Notes under the pieces: model-generated | Seen by the model: the letters and a program-made list of their open reading frames with translations, nothing else | Told to the model about the DNA's origin: nothing | The model's database searches: none | In this document: piece after piece, positions 1-12,278 of the stretch | Layout of the letters: every line of letters starts with the position of its first letter | Position numbering within the stretch: position 1 is the first letter of the stretch | Made by a program: the position numbers and the translations under genes | DNA from: Acidobacteriaceae bacterium | Lineage (GTDB): Bacteria > Acidobacteriota > Terriglobia > Terriglobales > Acidobacteriaceae | Direction: 5' to 3' | DNA: 33,790 bases | NCBI GenBank assembly: GCA_003139795.1 | Contig: PLGM01000119.1 | Span: 13,921 to 47,710, forward strand

Positions 1-113
1 TCCAACTGAATCGATGAGTAGTGGACGAATACATCCGGCCCGTCTTCACGTCCGATGAATCCGTAACCCTTGGCGTTGTTGAACCACTTGACCTTCCCTT
101 TGTACTGAGCCAC
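1..113 (-). CDS. Cold-shock domain protein (CspA family), 3' part cut by window start
   Basis: Reverse-complement translation from GTG at 113 gives (M)[35 protein letters not shown], containing the RNP1/RNP2 motifs KGYGFI and VFVHYS; AGGGAG-type SD just upstream. Confidence 0.93.
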   Translation of the reverse strand, partial: MAQYKGKVKWFNNAKGYGFIGREDGPDVFVHYSSIQL

Positions 114-246
114 AGGCTCCCTCTTTCTTTGCGTCTTGCGGGGAATCCGGCGAGCGAGGGTGTCGCCCGCCGTACCTATTATGACGGGGAAACCGGAGGA
201 ATGGTTGGTCTATTTTTTCGCGAGGCATTCCATGAAGTGAGATGGG

Positions 247-372
247 CCGGTCTTCCACCCCGTCGACGAAGTGGGTGGCGGGGTACCCTTCAGGGTCGGG
301 GCATCGCCGGGGACCCCGGTCTTCCACCCCGTCGACGAGGTGGAAGACCCTGGGCATCGCCGGGGACCCCGG
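247..372. repeat. Intergenic GC-rich repeat cluster with palindromes
   Basis: CCGGTCTTCCACCCCGTCGACGA occurs at 247-269 and 316-338; GGGCATCGCCGGGGACCCCGG at 299-319 and 352-372; perfect 11-bp inverted repeat GGTCTTCCACC/GGTGGAAGACC at 318-328/339-349. Confidence 0.8.
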
Positions 373-518
373 CTTGCAGGGCCGGCCAGGAGTGGGAAGT
401 CCCGGTGAGAGAGGGCGAGTGCGTGAGGGGCGCAACACGGGCTGCGGAACGAGCGGGAATTGCCAGTGGATCCTCGAAAGGCATACCGCAGGGGAGCAGT
501 GGATGGGCTAAATCCCAT

Positions 519-556
519 CCTGCCAGCCGTGCCCTTTCAAAGCAACGAGTTTATCC
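519..556. repeat. Dispersed intergenic repeat copy 1 (CCTGCCAGCCGTGCCCTTTCAAAGCAACGAGTTTATCC)
   Basis: Closely similar sequence recurs at 18174-18202 and 18222-18246. Confidence 0.7.
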
Positions 557-573
557 CCAGCATGCACTCGATG

Positions 574-1338
574 TTATTTCTTGCGCTTGCCGGCGATGAG
601 GCGGGCATAGAGGAGCACGCTGGTGAGCGTCTTGCCGTCCAGAATCGCGCCCTTCTCGATCATTTTGAGCACCTCGGAGAGCTTGACCAGGCGCAATTCG
701 ATTTGTTCGTCCTCATCCCAGTTGGTGTCGCCCGCCTGCAAGCCCTCGGCCACGAAAACTTTCATGGATTCGCCCAGAAAGCCGGGGCTGGGGTAGTACT
801 CGACAAGGGGCTTCCACTTCTTTGCGCTGTAGCCGGTCTCCTCGGCGAGTTCGCGCTTGGCTCCGGCGAGCGGGTCCTCGCCGGGTTCGATTTTGCCGGC
901 GGGCAACTCCCAGAGGAACTGGTTGGCGGCGTAACGGTACTGGCGCTCGACGACGATCCAGGGATCTTTCTTGTTCTTGGATCTGTCGATGGCCAGGATG
1001 ACGACGCTGCCGTTGTGGCGGATGATGTCGCGCTCACTGGGGCGGCCGCCGGGCTCGATGAGCTTGTCGTGGACGATGCGGAAGAGCGGGCACTGAAAGA
1101 CGACCTCGGAGCTGAGCAGTTGGGCGGCGTCTTGAGCAGCGGTGGGCGTGGGGGCCTCTGCAGTCTTCTTCGCCTTCAGCTTGAGGTCATTTGCGGGCTT
1201 GGTCCTGGCGGCTTTTGCTTTCTTTGGTTCGACGGCGGCCTGGGCTTCTCTGGGCGTGGCCGCCGTTACCTTCTTTGGCGCCTTCTTTGTATTCTTCTTT
1301 GGTTCGGCGGCCTTTGCCGCTTTCTCTTTGCCGGGCAT
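574..1338 (-). CDS. NUDIX hydrolase (ADP-ribose pyrophosphatase-like) with Lys/Ala-rich N-terminal extension
   Basis: NUDIX box GKIEPGEDPLAGAKRELAEETGY; probable start MPGKEKAAK at 1338. Confidence 0.88.
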   Translation of the reverse strand: MPGKEKAAKAAEPKKNTKKAPKKVTAATPREAQAAVEPKKAKAARTKPANDLKLKAKKTAEAPTPTAAQDAAQLLSSEVVFQCPLFRIVHDKLIEPGGRPSERDIIRHNGSVVILAIDRSKNKKDPWIVVERQYRYAANQFLWELPAGKIEPGEDPLAGAKRELAEETGYSAKKWKPLVEYYPSPGFLGESMKVFVAEGLQAGDTNWDEDEQIELRLVKLSEVLKMIEKGAILDGKTLTSVLLYARLIAGKRKK

Positions 1339-1540
1339 CTCTTGTCTCTCTCCTTTAAGCACAGTCAGGAAAAGTATACGCACTGCGGCGGCGGGTGCGG
1401 CTGGCCTCCATGCGGCAGTTGTGCATCGATTCGATCCGGCGTGGCATCCTTTTAACAGAGCCGAATTCTGCTTGAGCGTGGGTACAGGGGGTTTGCTCTG
1501 GGGCAAACGAGCGGGCGGCGCATTGCCGGAAGAGAATGAG

Positions 1541-3220
1541 TTGTTGACCGCAGACTGTCATCCGATCAGCGTGGCGCCGGGGTTGCACCGGCTGTTTCTG
1601 GACTACTGCGCCGGGGATGCGGCGGCGCGGCCGTTCTATGCATCGCTGCCGCCGGATGTGGGCTGGGCCGCCGCGGCGGACCGTCCGCCGGTTCCGGCGC
1701 ATTGGCCGGAGCTGGTGCGGCTGCTCAAGGAGCAGAATCCGTCCTCTGCTGTCGAGGGGTCGGCCGGCGCGGTGGCGCTGGAAGCGCTGGGCAAGGGCGC
1801 GGGCGCGGGCGCGGTGGTTACGGGGCAACAGGTGGGGCTGTTCGGCGGGCCGCTGTTTACGCTTTTCAAGGCGGCCACGGCGGTTGCTCGCGCGCGGCAG
1901 GCGACAACGGCTGGGCGTCCACACGCGGCTGTCTTCTGGCTGGCGAGCGAGGACCACGACTTTGCCGAGATCAACCACGTGAGCTTTCCGGCGGGGCGGG
2001 AGCTGAGGAAGCTGGTTTATGCCTCGCATGTGGGAGCTGCTCCCGCGGCGCCGGCGGCTCAGGGGGCGGCGCGGCCGGTGGGCGGCATTTTGCTGGACGA
2101 GCGGATTACGCCGCTGGTGGATCAGGCGTGGGAGCTGCTGGGCGAGTCCGATGCGATGGAGGCGTTGGCCGCGGCTTACCGGCCCGGACGCACCTTTGTC
2201 CAAGCGTTCAGGGAATTCTACGCCAGGGCTTTTGCGGCGCAGGGGCTGCTGGTGCTGGACGCGAGCGGTCGCGCAATTCACCGTATAGGCTCGCCGGTGC
2301 TGCGGGCGGCGCTGGAGCGGGCGGACGAGCTGCACGCCGCGCTGGTGGAGCGCAATCGCGAACTCGAAGAGGCGGGCTATCACGCGCAGGTTGCGGTGGG
2401 CGCGCAATCCAGCCTGCTGTTCCTGGTGGACGAGCGCACCGGCGCGCGGCTGGCGCTGAAGCGGATTGCGGCCAGCGCCGGGGAGCCGGAGGGTCTGTGG
2501 CAGGCGGGCGGCCTGAATGGGCGGCAGAGCTTTTCCACGGCGGATCTGGTGGGGATTCTGGAGAGCGAGCCGGAGCGCATCTCGCCCTCGGCGCTGTTGA
2601 GGCCCGTCTTTCAGGATTATCTGCTGTCGACTTCGCTGACCATCGGCGGACCGGCGGAGGTGGCTTACTTTGCGCAGTCGGCAGTGCTGTACGAGAGGAT
2701 TCTGGGGCGGATGACGCCGGTGGCGCCGCGCTTTTCCGCGACGCTGGTCGAGCCGGCCATTGGCGAGCTGCTGCGACGGCACGAACTGACGGTGGAGCGG
2801 GTGTTTCAAGAAAACGCGGCGTCGCTGGCGCAGTTGCTGGCGGCGCGTGCGATGCCGGCGGAGGGGAAGCGCAAGCTGGCGGCCGCGGGAACGGTGCTGG
2901 ACGCTGAGTTGACGTCGCTGCTCGAGTGGATGGGCCGGCTGGATGCGGGACTGGGCCGGTCGGCGGAGACCGCGGCCAGCAAGATGCGCTACCAGATGAA
3001 CCGGCTGCGAAAGCTGGCGGCCAACTTCCAGTTGCAGCGCGAGGCCGCGCTGGGTCGGCACGCGGAGGCCATCTGCCAGGCGCTCTATCCGGGCGGGGTG
3101 CTGCAGGAGCGGGTCCTGGGCGCGGCGTGGTTCCTTGCGCGGTATGGGTTTGAACTGGCGGAAGAGCTGAGCGCGCAGGCGCTGAATTCCTGTCCGGGGC
3201 ATACGGTGATGTGGCTGTGA
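1541..3220 (+). CDS. bshC: Putative cysteine ligase BshC (bacillithiol biosynthesis)
   Basis: VVTGQQVGLFGGPLFTLFKA and FWLASEDHDFAEINHV motifs characteristic of BshC; start codon uncertain (TTG near 1541 with GGAAGAG upstream). Confidence 0.88.
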   Translation: MLTADCHPISVAPGLHRLFLDYCAGDAAARPFYASLPPDVGWAAAADRPPVPAHWPELVRLLKEQNPSSAVEGSAGAVALEALGKGAGAGAVVTGQQVGLFGGPLFTLFKAATAVARARQATTAGRPHAAVFWLASEDHDFAEINHVSFPAGRELRKLVYASHVGAAPAAPAAQGAARPVGGILLDERITPLVDQAWELLGESDAMEALAAAYRPGRTFVQAFREFYARAFAAQGLLVLDASGRAIHRIGSPVLRAALERADELHAALVERNRELEEAGYHAQVAVGAQSSLLFLVDERTGARLALKRIAASAGEPEGLWQAGGLNGRQSFSTADLVGILESEPERISPSALLRPVFQDYLLSTSLTIGGPAEVAYFAQSAVLYERILGRMTPVAPRFSATLVEPAIGELLRRHELTVERVFQENAASLAQLLAARAMPAEGKRKLAAAGTVLDAELTSLLEWMGRLDAGLGRSAETAASKMRYQMNRLRKLAANFQLQREAALGRHAEAICQALYPGGVLQERVLGAAWFLARYGFELAEELSAQALNSCPGHTVMWL

Positions 3221-3225
3221 AACAG

Positions 3226-3367
3226 GGGTCTGAGATCAGGGGTCAGGGGCCGTGCTTCCCACATCAGCTGAGAATTGAAAATGGATTTGGGGCTGGGCGT
3301 GTATTGCGGCAGGATCGTTCCCCGAATTTCGTCCGTTTTCCGCTCTCTGATCCCTGAGCTCCGATCC
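3226..3367. repeat. Paired-arm intergenic element A (GATCAG-type arms in inverted orientation)
   Basis: Left arm GGGGTCTGAGATCAGGGGTCAGGGG (from 3226); right arm CTCTCTGATCCCTGAGCTCCGATCC (3343-3367), approximately inverted. Confidence 0.6.
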
Positions 3368-3388
3368 ATGGTCGTATAATCCTCGCGA

Positions 3389-4357
3389 ATGGCGGAGAGG
3401 GTTGAAGTGAGACGGTTTTTTGCGGTGTTGGCGGTGGGACTGCTGGCTTGTTCGGCGGCGCGGGCGCAAAAGGAACCGTGTGCGACGGCGGGGACCAACA
3501 ATGCTTTTCTTGGCATTCAGACCGTGCGCCTGTGGCCCGGAGACGCTCCCGGGGCCAAGGGCAAGGGCTGCGAGGATACGCCCACTTTGACCATCTTCGA
3601 GCCGCGGAACGGGAGTGGGAACGGGTCGGCCGTGGTGGTGCTGCCGGGGGGCGGGTACGAGAGGCTGGCCGCGGTTCACGAGGGGCGGGAGGTGGCCGAC
3701 TGGTTCACGGAGCGGGGATTTCGGGCCTTCGTGCTCAGCTACCGGCTCTCGTCGCACGGCTACCTGCTGCCGGTTCCGCTCGAGGACGCGCGGCGGGCCA
3801 TCCAGACGGTGCGGGCGCGGGCCAGGGACTACTTCATTGACCCCAACCGGATTGTGGTGATCGGCTTTTCGGCCGGGGGGCACCTGGCGGCGCTCGCGGC
3901 CACGCAGTTTGTGCCGGGCAATCCGGATGCGGATGATGCGATCGACCGGGTGTCGAGCCGGCCGGACTACCTGGTGCTGGGCTACCCATGGATCGGCGCC
4001 ATTTCCAGCGACACTTCGCACCTGACGTACTGCAAGCTCTTCAACGTGATGGATCGCTGCGAGGCACTGCGTGCCGCGTACTCTCCGGACCTTTTTGTCA
4101 CTAAAGACACGCCGCCGACTTTCCTGTTTCACACCTTCAACGACCAGACGGTTCCGGTGGAGCAGAGTCTCCGCTTCTATGAGGCGCTGGTGAAGGCAGG
4201 GGTTCCGGCGGAGATGCACATCTATGCGAACGGGCCGCACGGAGTGGGGCTGGGCGGGAGCGATGCGGTTTTGGACCGGTGGCCGAACTTGCTGGAGGGC
4301 TGGCTTCGGGCGCAGGGACTGCTGAGCGTGGACAAATCCGGGGTGGGCAAGCCGTAG
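3389..4357 (+). CDS. Secreted alpha/beta hydrolase (esterase/acetylxylan esterase-like)
   Basis: Signal peptide-like N-terminus, VVVLPGGGYE oxyanion region, GFSAGG nucleophile elbow, terminal HGVGL histidine. Confidence 0.88.
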   Translation: MAERVEVRRFFAVLAVGLLACSAARAQKEPCATAGTNNAFLGIQTVRLWPGDAPGAKGKGCEDTPTLTIFEPRNGSGNGSAVVVLPGGGYERLAAVHEGREVADWFTERGFRAFVLSYRLSSHGYLLPVPLEDARRAIQTVRARARDYFIDPNRIVVIGFSAGGHLAALAATQFVPGNPDADDAIDRVSSRPDYLVLGYPWIGAISSDTSHLTYCKLFNVMDRCEALRAAYSPDLFVTKDTPPTFLFHTFNDQTVPVEQSLRFYEALVKAGVPAEMHIYANGPHGVGLGGSDAVLDRWPNLLEGWLRAQGLLSVDKSGVGKP

Positions 4358-4411
4358 CGAATGGGGAATCGACTTGAGGATCAGGCACAAAAATGGCCGG
4401 AAAATAAGAAG

Positions 4412-4481
4412 CGGGCCACAGGCTCGAGGAGTGGAAGGACTTCCTGGAGCCGTGCAGCCCGCTGGACCCTGAACCGGGTCT
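4412..4481 (+). other. Two adjacent inverted repeats in the intergenic region upstream of the atp cluster
   Basis: GCGGGC (4412-4417)/GCCCGC (4458-4463) with GGCTC/GGAGCC inside; GACCC (4466-4470)/GGGTC (4477-4481). Confidence 0.4.
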
Positions 4482-4680
4482 AGGTGGTAATCTCAGTCTA
4501 GGCTTGTTTGGCGCAAATGCAAGTTCTTTTTTGAACAAACCTTTCCCATAAGTGACCGCAATCACACCACACCCCTGATTCGGCTGCATCTGCGTTGACC
4601 TTGGGGGTCCGCCCCTGTTACAAAAAGGTGTTCCACCCGCGAAAAGACATATCTGACCGCCGGAGCGAACCGGTACCACC

Positions 4681-5139
4681 ATGCAAGAAATCCTTCAACA
4701 AGTCGGAGCCCTACTGGTCGGCGCCGTGCCCACGATTCTGCTCTTCATCGTGCTGGTTCTGGCCTACCAGTTCCTGGTGCAGGGTCCGTTGACGGCCACG
4801 CTGAAAGAGCGCCGCGCGCGGACCGAGGGGGCGGTGGAAGAGGCGCACAAGGCCATTGCGCAGGCCGAAGCCAGGGCGGCCGAGTACGCCGCCAAGCTGC
4901 GCCAGGCGCGCGCCGAGGTCTACAAGGTTCGCGAGCAGCGGGTGAAGCAGTGGAGCGCCGAGCGCGACGGTGCGTTGGAGGCCGCGCGCAAGGCCGCGGG
5001 GCTGAAAGTGGCGCAGGCCAGGACCGAACTGGACGCTGAGGCTGCCCAGGCCAGGCAGAGCATTCAGGCCTCGGCCGGGGATTTGGCCAATCAGGTGGTG
5101 CGCGCGGTTCTGCCGGCGGCCGCCGGGGGTTCCCGTTGA
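4681..5139 (+). CDS. atpF: ATP synthase F0 subunit b (b'-like)
   Basis: Single N-terminal TM (ILLFIVLVLAYQFLVQGPL) followed by a long Ala/Glu/Lys/Arg-rich coiled coil; first gene of the atp cluster. Confidence 0.85.
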   Translation: MQEILQQVGALLVGAVPTILLFIVLVLAYQFLVQGPLTATLKERRARTEGAVEEAHKAIAQAEARAAEYAAKLRQARAEVYKVREQRVKQWSAERDGALEAARKAAGLKVAQARTELDAEAAQARQSIQASAGDLANQVVRAVLPAAAGGSR

Positions 5140-5888
5140 GAGATGCGAGAGTTCACAGGCGTTTTTTGAGCCGGGTTTTCCGGATTGCGGTTTTGGCGGC
5201 GCTGGCAGCCGGGTTGGCGGTAGCGCCCTGGCGCCTGGTGGCGCAGGAAGCGGCTCCGGCAGTGAAGACGGAGGCGGCCGGACAAGCGTCCGCCGGGCAG
5301 GCTGCGGCCAAACCCGAGGCCGGGGAATCCAAGCAGGAACAGCAGGAGAACGCCTTCCGGCTCAATGGTCCGCTGGTGAAGGCGTCGGCCAAGGCGCTGC
5401 ACCTATCGGCGGAAACGACGGCCAGCATCTACGAGTTCATCAACTTCGCCATCATCGTGCTGGCTATCGGCATTCCTCTGGTTCGCTGGCTGCCCAAGAC
5501 GATCCGCAAGCGCGCCGAGAAGGTGCGCACCGATATCGAGTCGGCGCGGAAGGTGACCGAGGACGCGAACGCGCGGCTGAGCGCGGTAGAGGCCAAGCTG
5601 GCGAAGATCGACGAGGAGATCGGGAAGTTCCGCGCCGAGGTGGAGCGGGAGAGCCTTGCCGACGAGGCGCGGATCAAGGCGGCTCTCGAAGAGGAGAGCG
5701 CGCGGATCGTGGTGGCCGCCGAGCAGGAGATTGGCGCGGCCGCGGCGCAGGCGCGGCGCGGACTGCGCAATTTCGCCGCCGATCTGGCCGTCGAACAGGC
5801 CGCAAAACAGATGATTCTGACGCCGGAGACCGACCGCGCGCTGATCGCCGAGTTTGTGGGCGACGTGGGCAAGGGAGGGAAGAACTAG
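5136..5888 (+). CDS. atpF: ATP synthase F0 subunit b with N-terminal presequence
   Basis: TM IYEFINFAIIVLAIGIPLVRWLPKTIRKRAEKV plus coiled coil, directly before atpH; additional hydrophobic N-terminus upstream. TTG start overlapping the previous stop is likely but not certain. Confidence 0.85.
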   Translation: MRDARVHRRFLSRVFRIAVLAALAAGLAVAPWRLVAQEAAPAVKTEAAGQASAGQAAAKPEAGESKQEQQENAFRLNGPLVKASAKALHLSAETTASIYEFINFAIIVLAIGIPLVRWLPKTIRKRAEKVRTDIESARKVTEDANARLSAVEAKLAKIDEEIGKFRAEVERESLADEARIKAALEEESARIVVAAEQEIGAAAAQARRGLRNFAADLAVEQAAKQMILTPETDRALIAEFVGDVGKGGKN

Positions 5889-6428
5889 ATGGCCGCCTTT
5901 GTTGCACGATACGCGCAGGCATTTCTCGAAGTGGTTACCGCCGCCAAACTGCCCACGGCTGCCATCGACGGCGGGTTCACCGACTTTCTCGCCACCTGGG
6001 ACGGGAGCCCGGAATTGCGCGAATTCTTTGTGAATCCGGCCATTGCCGCCGTGCGGAAGGTGGAGTTTCTGGATAAGTTGAATGAAAAGCTCGGGCTCTG
6101 GAAGGAACTGCGCAACCTGCTCGCGGTACTGATCTCGAACGATCGCATCGGAGCGGTGGGCGATGTGGCGGCGGCGTACCGGAAGCTGTTGCAGGAGCAG
6201 TTGGGGATTCGCCAGGCGGAGATTGTGACGGCGCGGGAGTTGGGCGCGGCGGAGCGCGAGGCGCTAGTGGCCGAAGTGGGCAAACTGGCCGGAGCGCGCG
6301 TGGAGGCCAGCTTCAAGCTGGATGCGGCCATTCTCGGCGGGACGGTGGTGCGCATCGGCTCGACGGTGTATGACGGTTCGGTGCGCGGACGGCTGGACAG
6401 GCTGAAGGAAGCATTGACGGCCGGCTAG
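5889..6428 (+). CDS. atpH: ATP synthase F1 subunit delta
   Basis: RYAQAFLEVV N-terminus and C-terminal VRIGSTVYDGSVRGRLDRLKEAL, synteny between b and alpha. Confidence 0.95.
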   Translation: MAAFVARYAQAFLEVVTAAKLPTAAIDGGFTDFLATWDGSPELREFFVNPAIAAVRKVEFLDKLNEKLGLWKELRNLLAVLISNDRIGAVGDVAAAYRKLLQEQLGIRQAEIVTARELGAAEREALVAEVGKLAGARVEASFKLDAAILGGTVVRIGSTVYDGSVRGRLDRLKEALTAG

Positions 6429-6432
6429 CGCA

Positions 6433-6606
6433 CAGAGATCAGAGATCAGAGATCAGAAGCCGGCGGCAGGGAAGAGTTCTTAGCAGGGATTGGTCAGAAG
6501 TTTTGAATTGCAATCGGAGTGGGGAAAGGAGTTCAGCGGTTGGAGATCGGTGGCCGATTTGTGGGCCACGGAAAACTGATCTCCGATCTCTGATCTCTGA
6601 CCCCTG
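6433..6606. repeat. Paired-arm intergenic element B between atpH and atpA
   Basis: CAGAGATCAGAGATCAGAGATCAG (6433-6456) vs reverse complement of 6576-6599 (CAGAGATCAGAGATCGGAGATCAG): 23/24 identical. Confidence 0.85.
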
Positions 6607-6626
6607 AAAAGATAGGAAGAGCAGAG

Positions 6627-8387
<1,761 letters not shown>

Positions 8388-8396
8388 GAAAGACTT

Positions 8397-10927
<2,531 letters not shown>

Positions 10928-10929
10928 AG

Positions 10930-11014
10930 ACAGCTAACAGCGGTCAGCTAACAGCTAACAGTTAAAAGCCCACAGACAAGAACTGTAAGCTGTTAGCTGT
11001 CAACTGTAAGCTGT
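10930..11014. repeat. Paired-arm intergenic element C between atpD and atpC
   Basis: 10930-10963 ACAGCTAACAGCGGTCAGCTAACAGCTAACAGTT vs reverse complement of 10981-11014 ACAGCTTACAGTTGACAGCTAACAGCTTACAGTT: 29/34 identical; 17-nt loop. Confidence 0.9.
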
Positions 11015-11028
11015 CCCGAAGGGACATT

Positions 11029-11460
11029 ATGGCGGACGAGACAAATCAACTGCGGGTTCGGCTGGTCACTCCCGAGCGCACGCTCTTCGATCACGCGGCG
11101 GTAGCGGTGGAGCTGCCCGCGAAGAACGGGTACATGGAGACGCTCTATGGGGCCGCGCCGCTGATGGCCGAGTTGGGCGCCGGCGACGTAACGCTGCACG
11201 GCGGTCCCGATGGTCCGGAGAGCGTGACTCGCTACAACGTCAGTTGGGGCTTTGTCGAAGTGCTTCCCGACCGGGTGACCATCCTGGCCTCCGACGCGCT
11301 GAAGCCGGAGGAGATCGACGTGCCCCGCGCCCAGCAGCAACTGGACCGCGGCCACAAGATGTGGAACGAGGCCGGCGATAGCGAAGAGGCTTACACCGAG
11401 GCTCTCCACGTCATCGCCGAGGCCGAGGCCAAGCTGGCGACGGCGGCGGAGAAGCACTGA
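11029..11460 (+). CDS. atpC: ATP synthase F1 subunit epsilon
   Basis: LRVRLVTPERTLFDHAAVAVELPAKNGYMETLYGAAPLMAEL; gene order. Confidence 0.94.
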   Translation: MADETNQLRVRLVTPERTLFDHAAVAVELPAKNGYMETLYGAAPLMAELGAGDVTLHGGPDGPESVTRYNVSWGFVEVLPDRVTILASDALKPEEIDVPRAQQQLDRGHKMWNEAGDSEEAYTEALHVIAEAEAKLATAAEKH

Positions 11461-11492
11461 AACCTCTTCACCGATTGATGTTGCAATGGAAA

Positions 11493-11521
11493 GGCCCTGC
11501 TCTTGAGAGCGGGGTCTTTTT
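11493..11521 (+). terminator. Rho-independent terminator of the atp cluster
   Basis: GGCCCTGCTC-TTGA-GAGCGGGGTC stem-loop followed by TTTTT, directly downstream of atpC. Confidence 0.85.
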
Positions 11522-11675
11522 GCATAGAAGCCAAAAAAAGGAAGCCCGGCATTTGCCGCCCGCCCCTGAATCCAGTCGCTAGCCAGTTGCAGGGGTCTAA
11601 AGTTCGATGTATCTTCGTGGGTGCGCAAGGGGAACGGGCGGGCGCGCTTTGGAACTGCGCGGAAGGGGATTCGCA

Positions 11676-12095
11676 ATGCAGTCTGTACGATCGGGTCGCC
11701 GGGTTGATTTTGTGCGATGGTATGTCATGCTGGCGCTTGTGGCCGTTGCCATTTATCCACAACGGGGCTTTGCAGCTAGAAAGGTGGTTACGGATGCGGA
11801 CAAGGGCGGCGATGTCCAGATGAAGGTTGGGGATGTGCTGGAAGTGCGGCTCAATTCGAATCCGTCGACGGGGTACATGTGGTACGTCCATCCCAAGTCG
11901 ACCACCTTGTTGAGGCTGAACGGGCAGACGCAGACCGAAGCCACGGAACCCGGCGTGGGCAGGCCCATCGTTCAGGTATTCACCTTTGAAGCGAAACGCC
12001 GGGGGGATGGAATTCTCCTGCTGCGCTACGTCCGCTCATGGGAAAAGCCGGCGCTTGGCGAAGAGCAATTCAACTTGCACGTCGTGATCGAGTAA
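11676..12095 (+). CDS. Chagasin-like cysteine protease inhibitor (I42 family), N-terminally anchored or secreted
   Basis: NPSTGYMW motif, late RSWEK (RPW-like) motif, beta-rich C-terminus EEQFNLHVVIE, hydrophobic N-terminus. Confidence 0.78.
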   Translation: MQSVRSGRRVDFVRWYVMLALVAVAIYPQRGFAARKVVTDADKGGDVQMKVGDVLEVRLNSNPSTGYMWYVHPKSTTLLRLNGQTQTEATEPGVGRPIVQVFTFEAKRRGDGILLLRYVRSWEKPALGEEQFNLHVVIE

Positions 12096-12168
12096 GGCCG
12101 CGCTTGCCGGGAATGGATTGCGGGAAGGCTGCGAAAAACCGTACATAAAGGGCTGTAGATGCAGGTAG

Positions 12169-12213
12169 CCCACCTTCGCCGATTCGCAAAAGGCGCGAAT
12201 CGGCGAAGGTGGG
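12169..12213. repeat. Perfect 19-bp inverted repeat between convergent genes
   Basis: CCCACCTTCGCCGATTCGC (12169-12187) / GCGAATCGGCGAAGGTGGG (12195-12213), 7-nt loop; second palindrome CCCGCG-TT-CGCGGG at 12251-12264. Confidence 0.9.
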
Positions 12214-12278
12214 GCGGGCGCGTTTGTGGAGCACCCGCTTCTTCGGGGCGCCCGCGTTCGCGGGAACAATTCAGCCGT

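Noticed and set aside
247-372. Possible CRISPR array
   Set aside because: Only two copies of each repeat, irregular and interleaved spacing, no spacer-like unique segments and no cas genes.
46-438. 130-aa minus-strand ORF covering the cold-shock gene and the repeat cluster
   Set aside because: Wrong frame relative to the cold-shock protein; composed largely of repeat-derived low-complexity sequence.
1355-3202. 615-aa minus-strand ORF opposite bshC
   Set aside because: Arg/Gln/His-rich shadow translation; the plus-strand BshC motifs are unambiguous.
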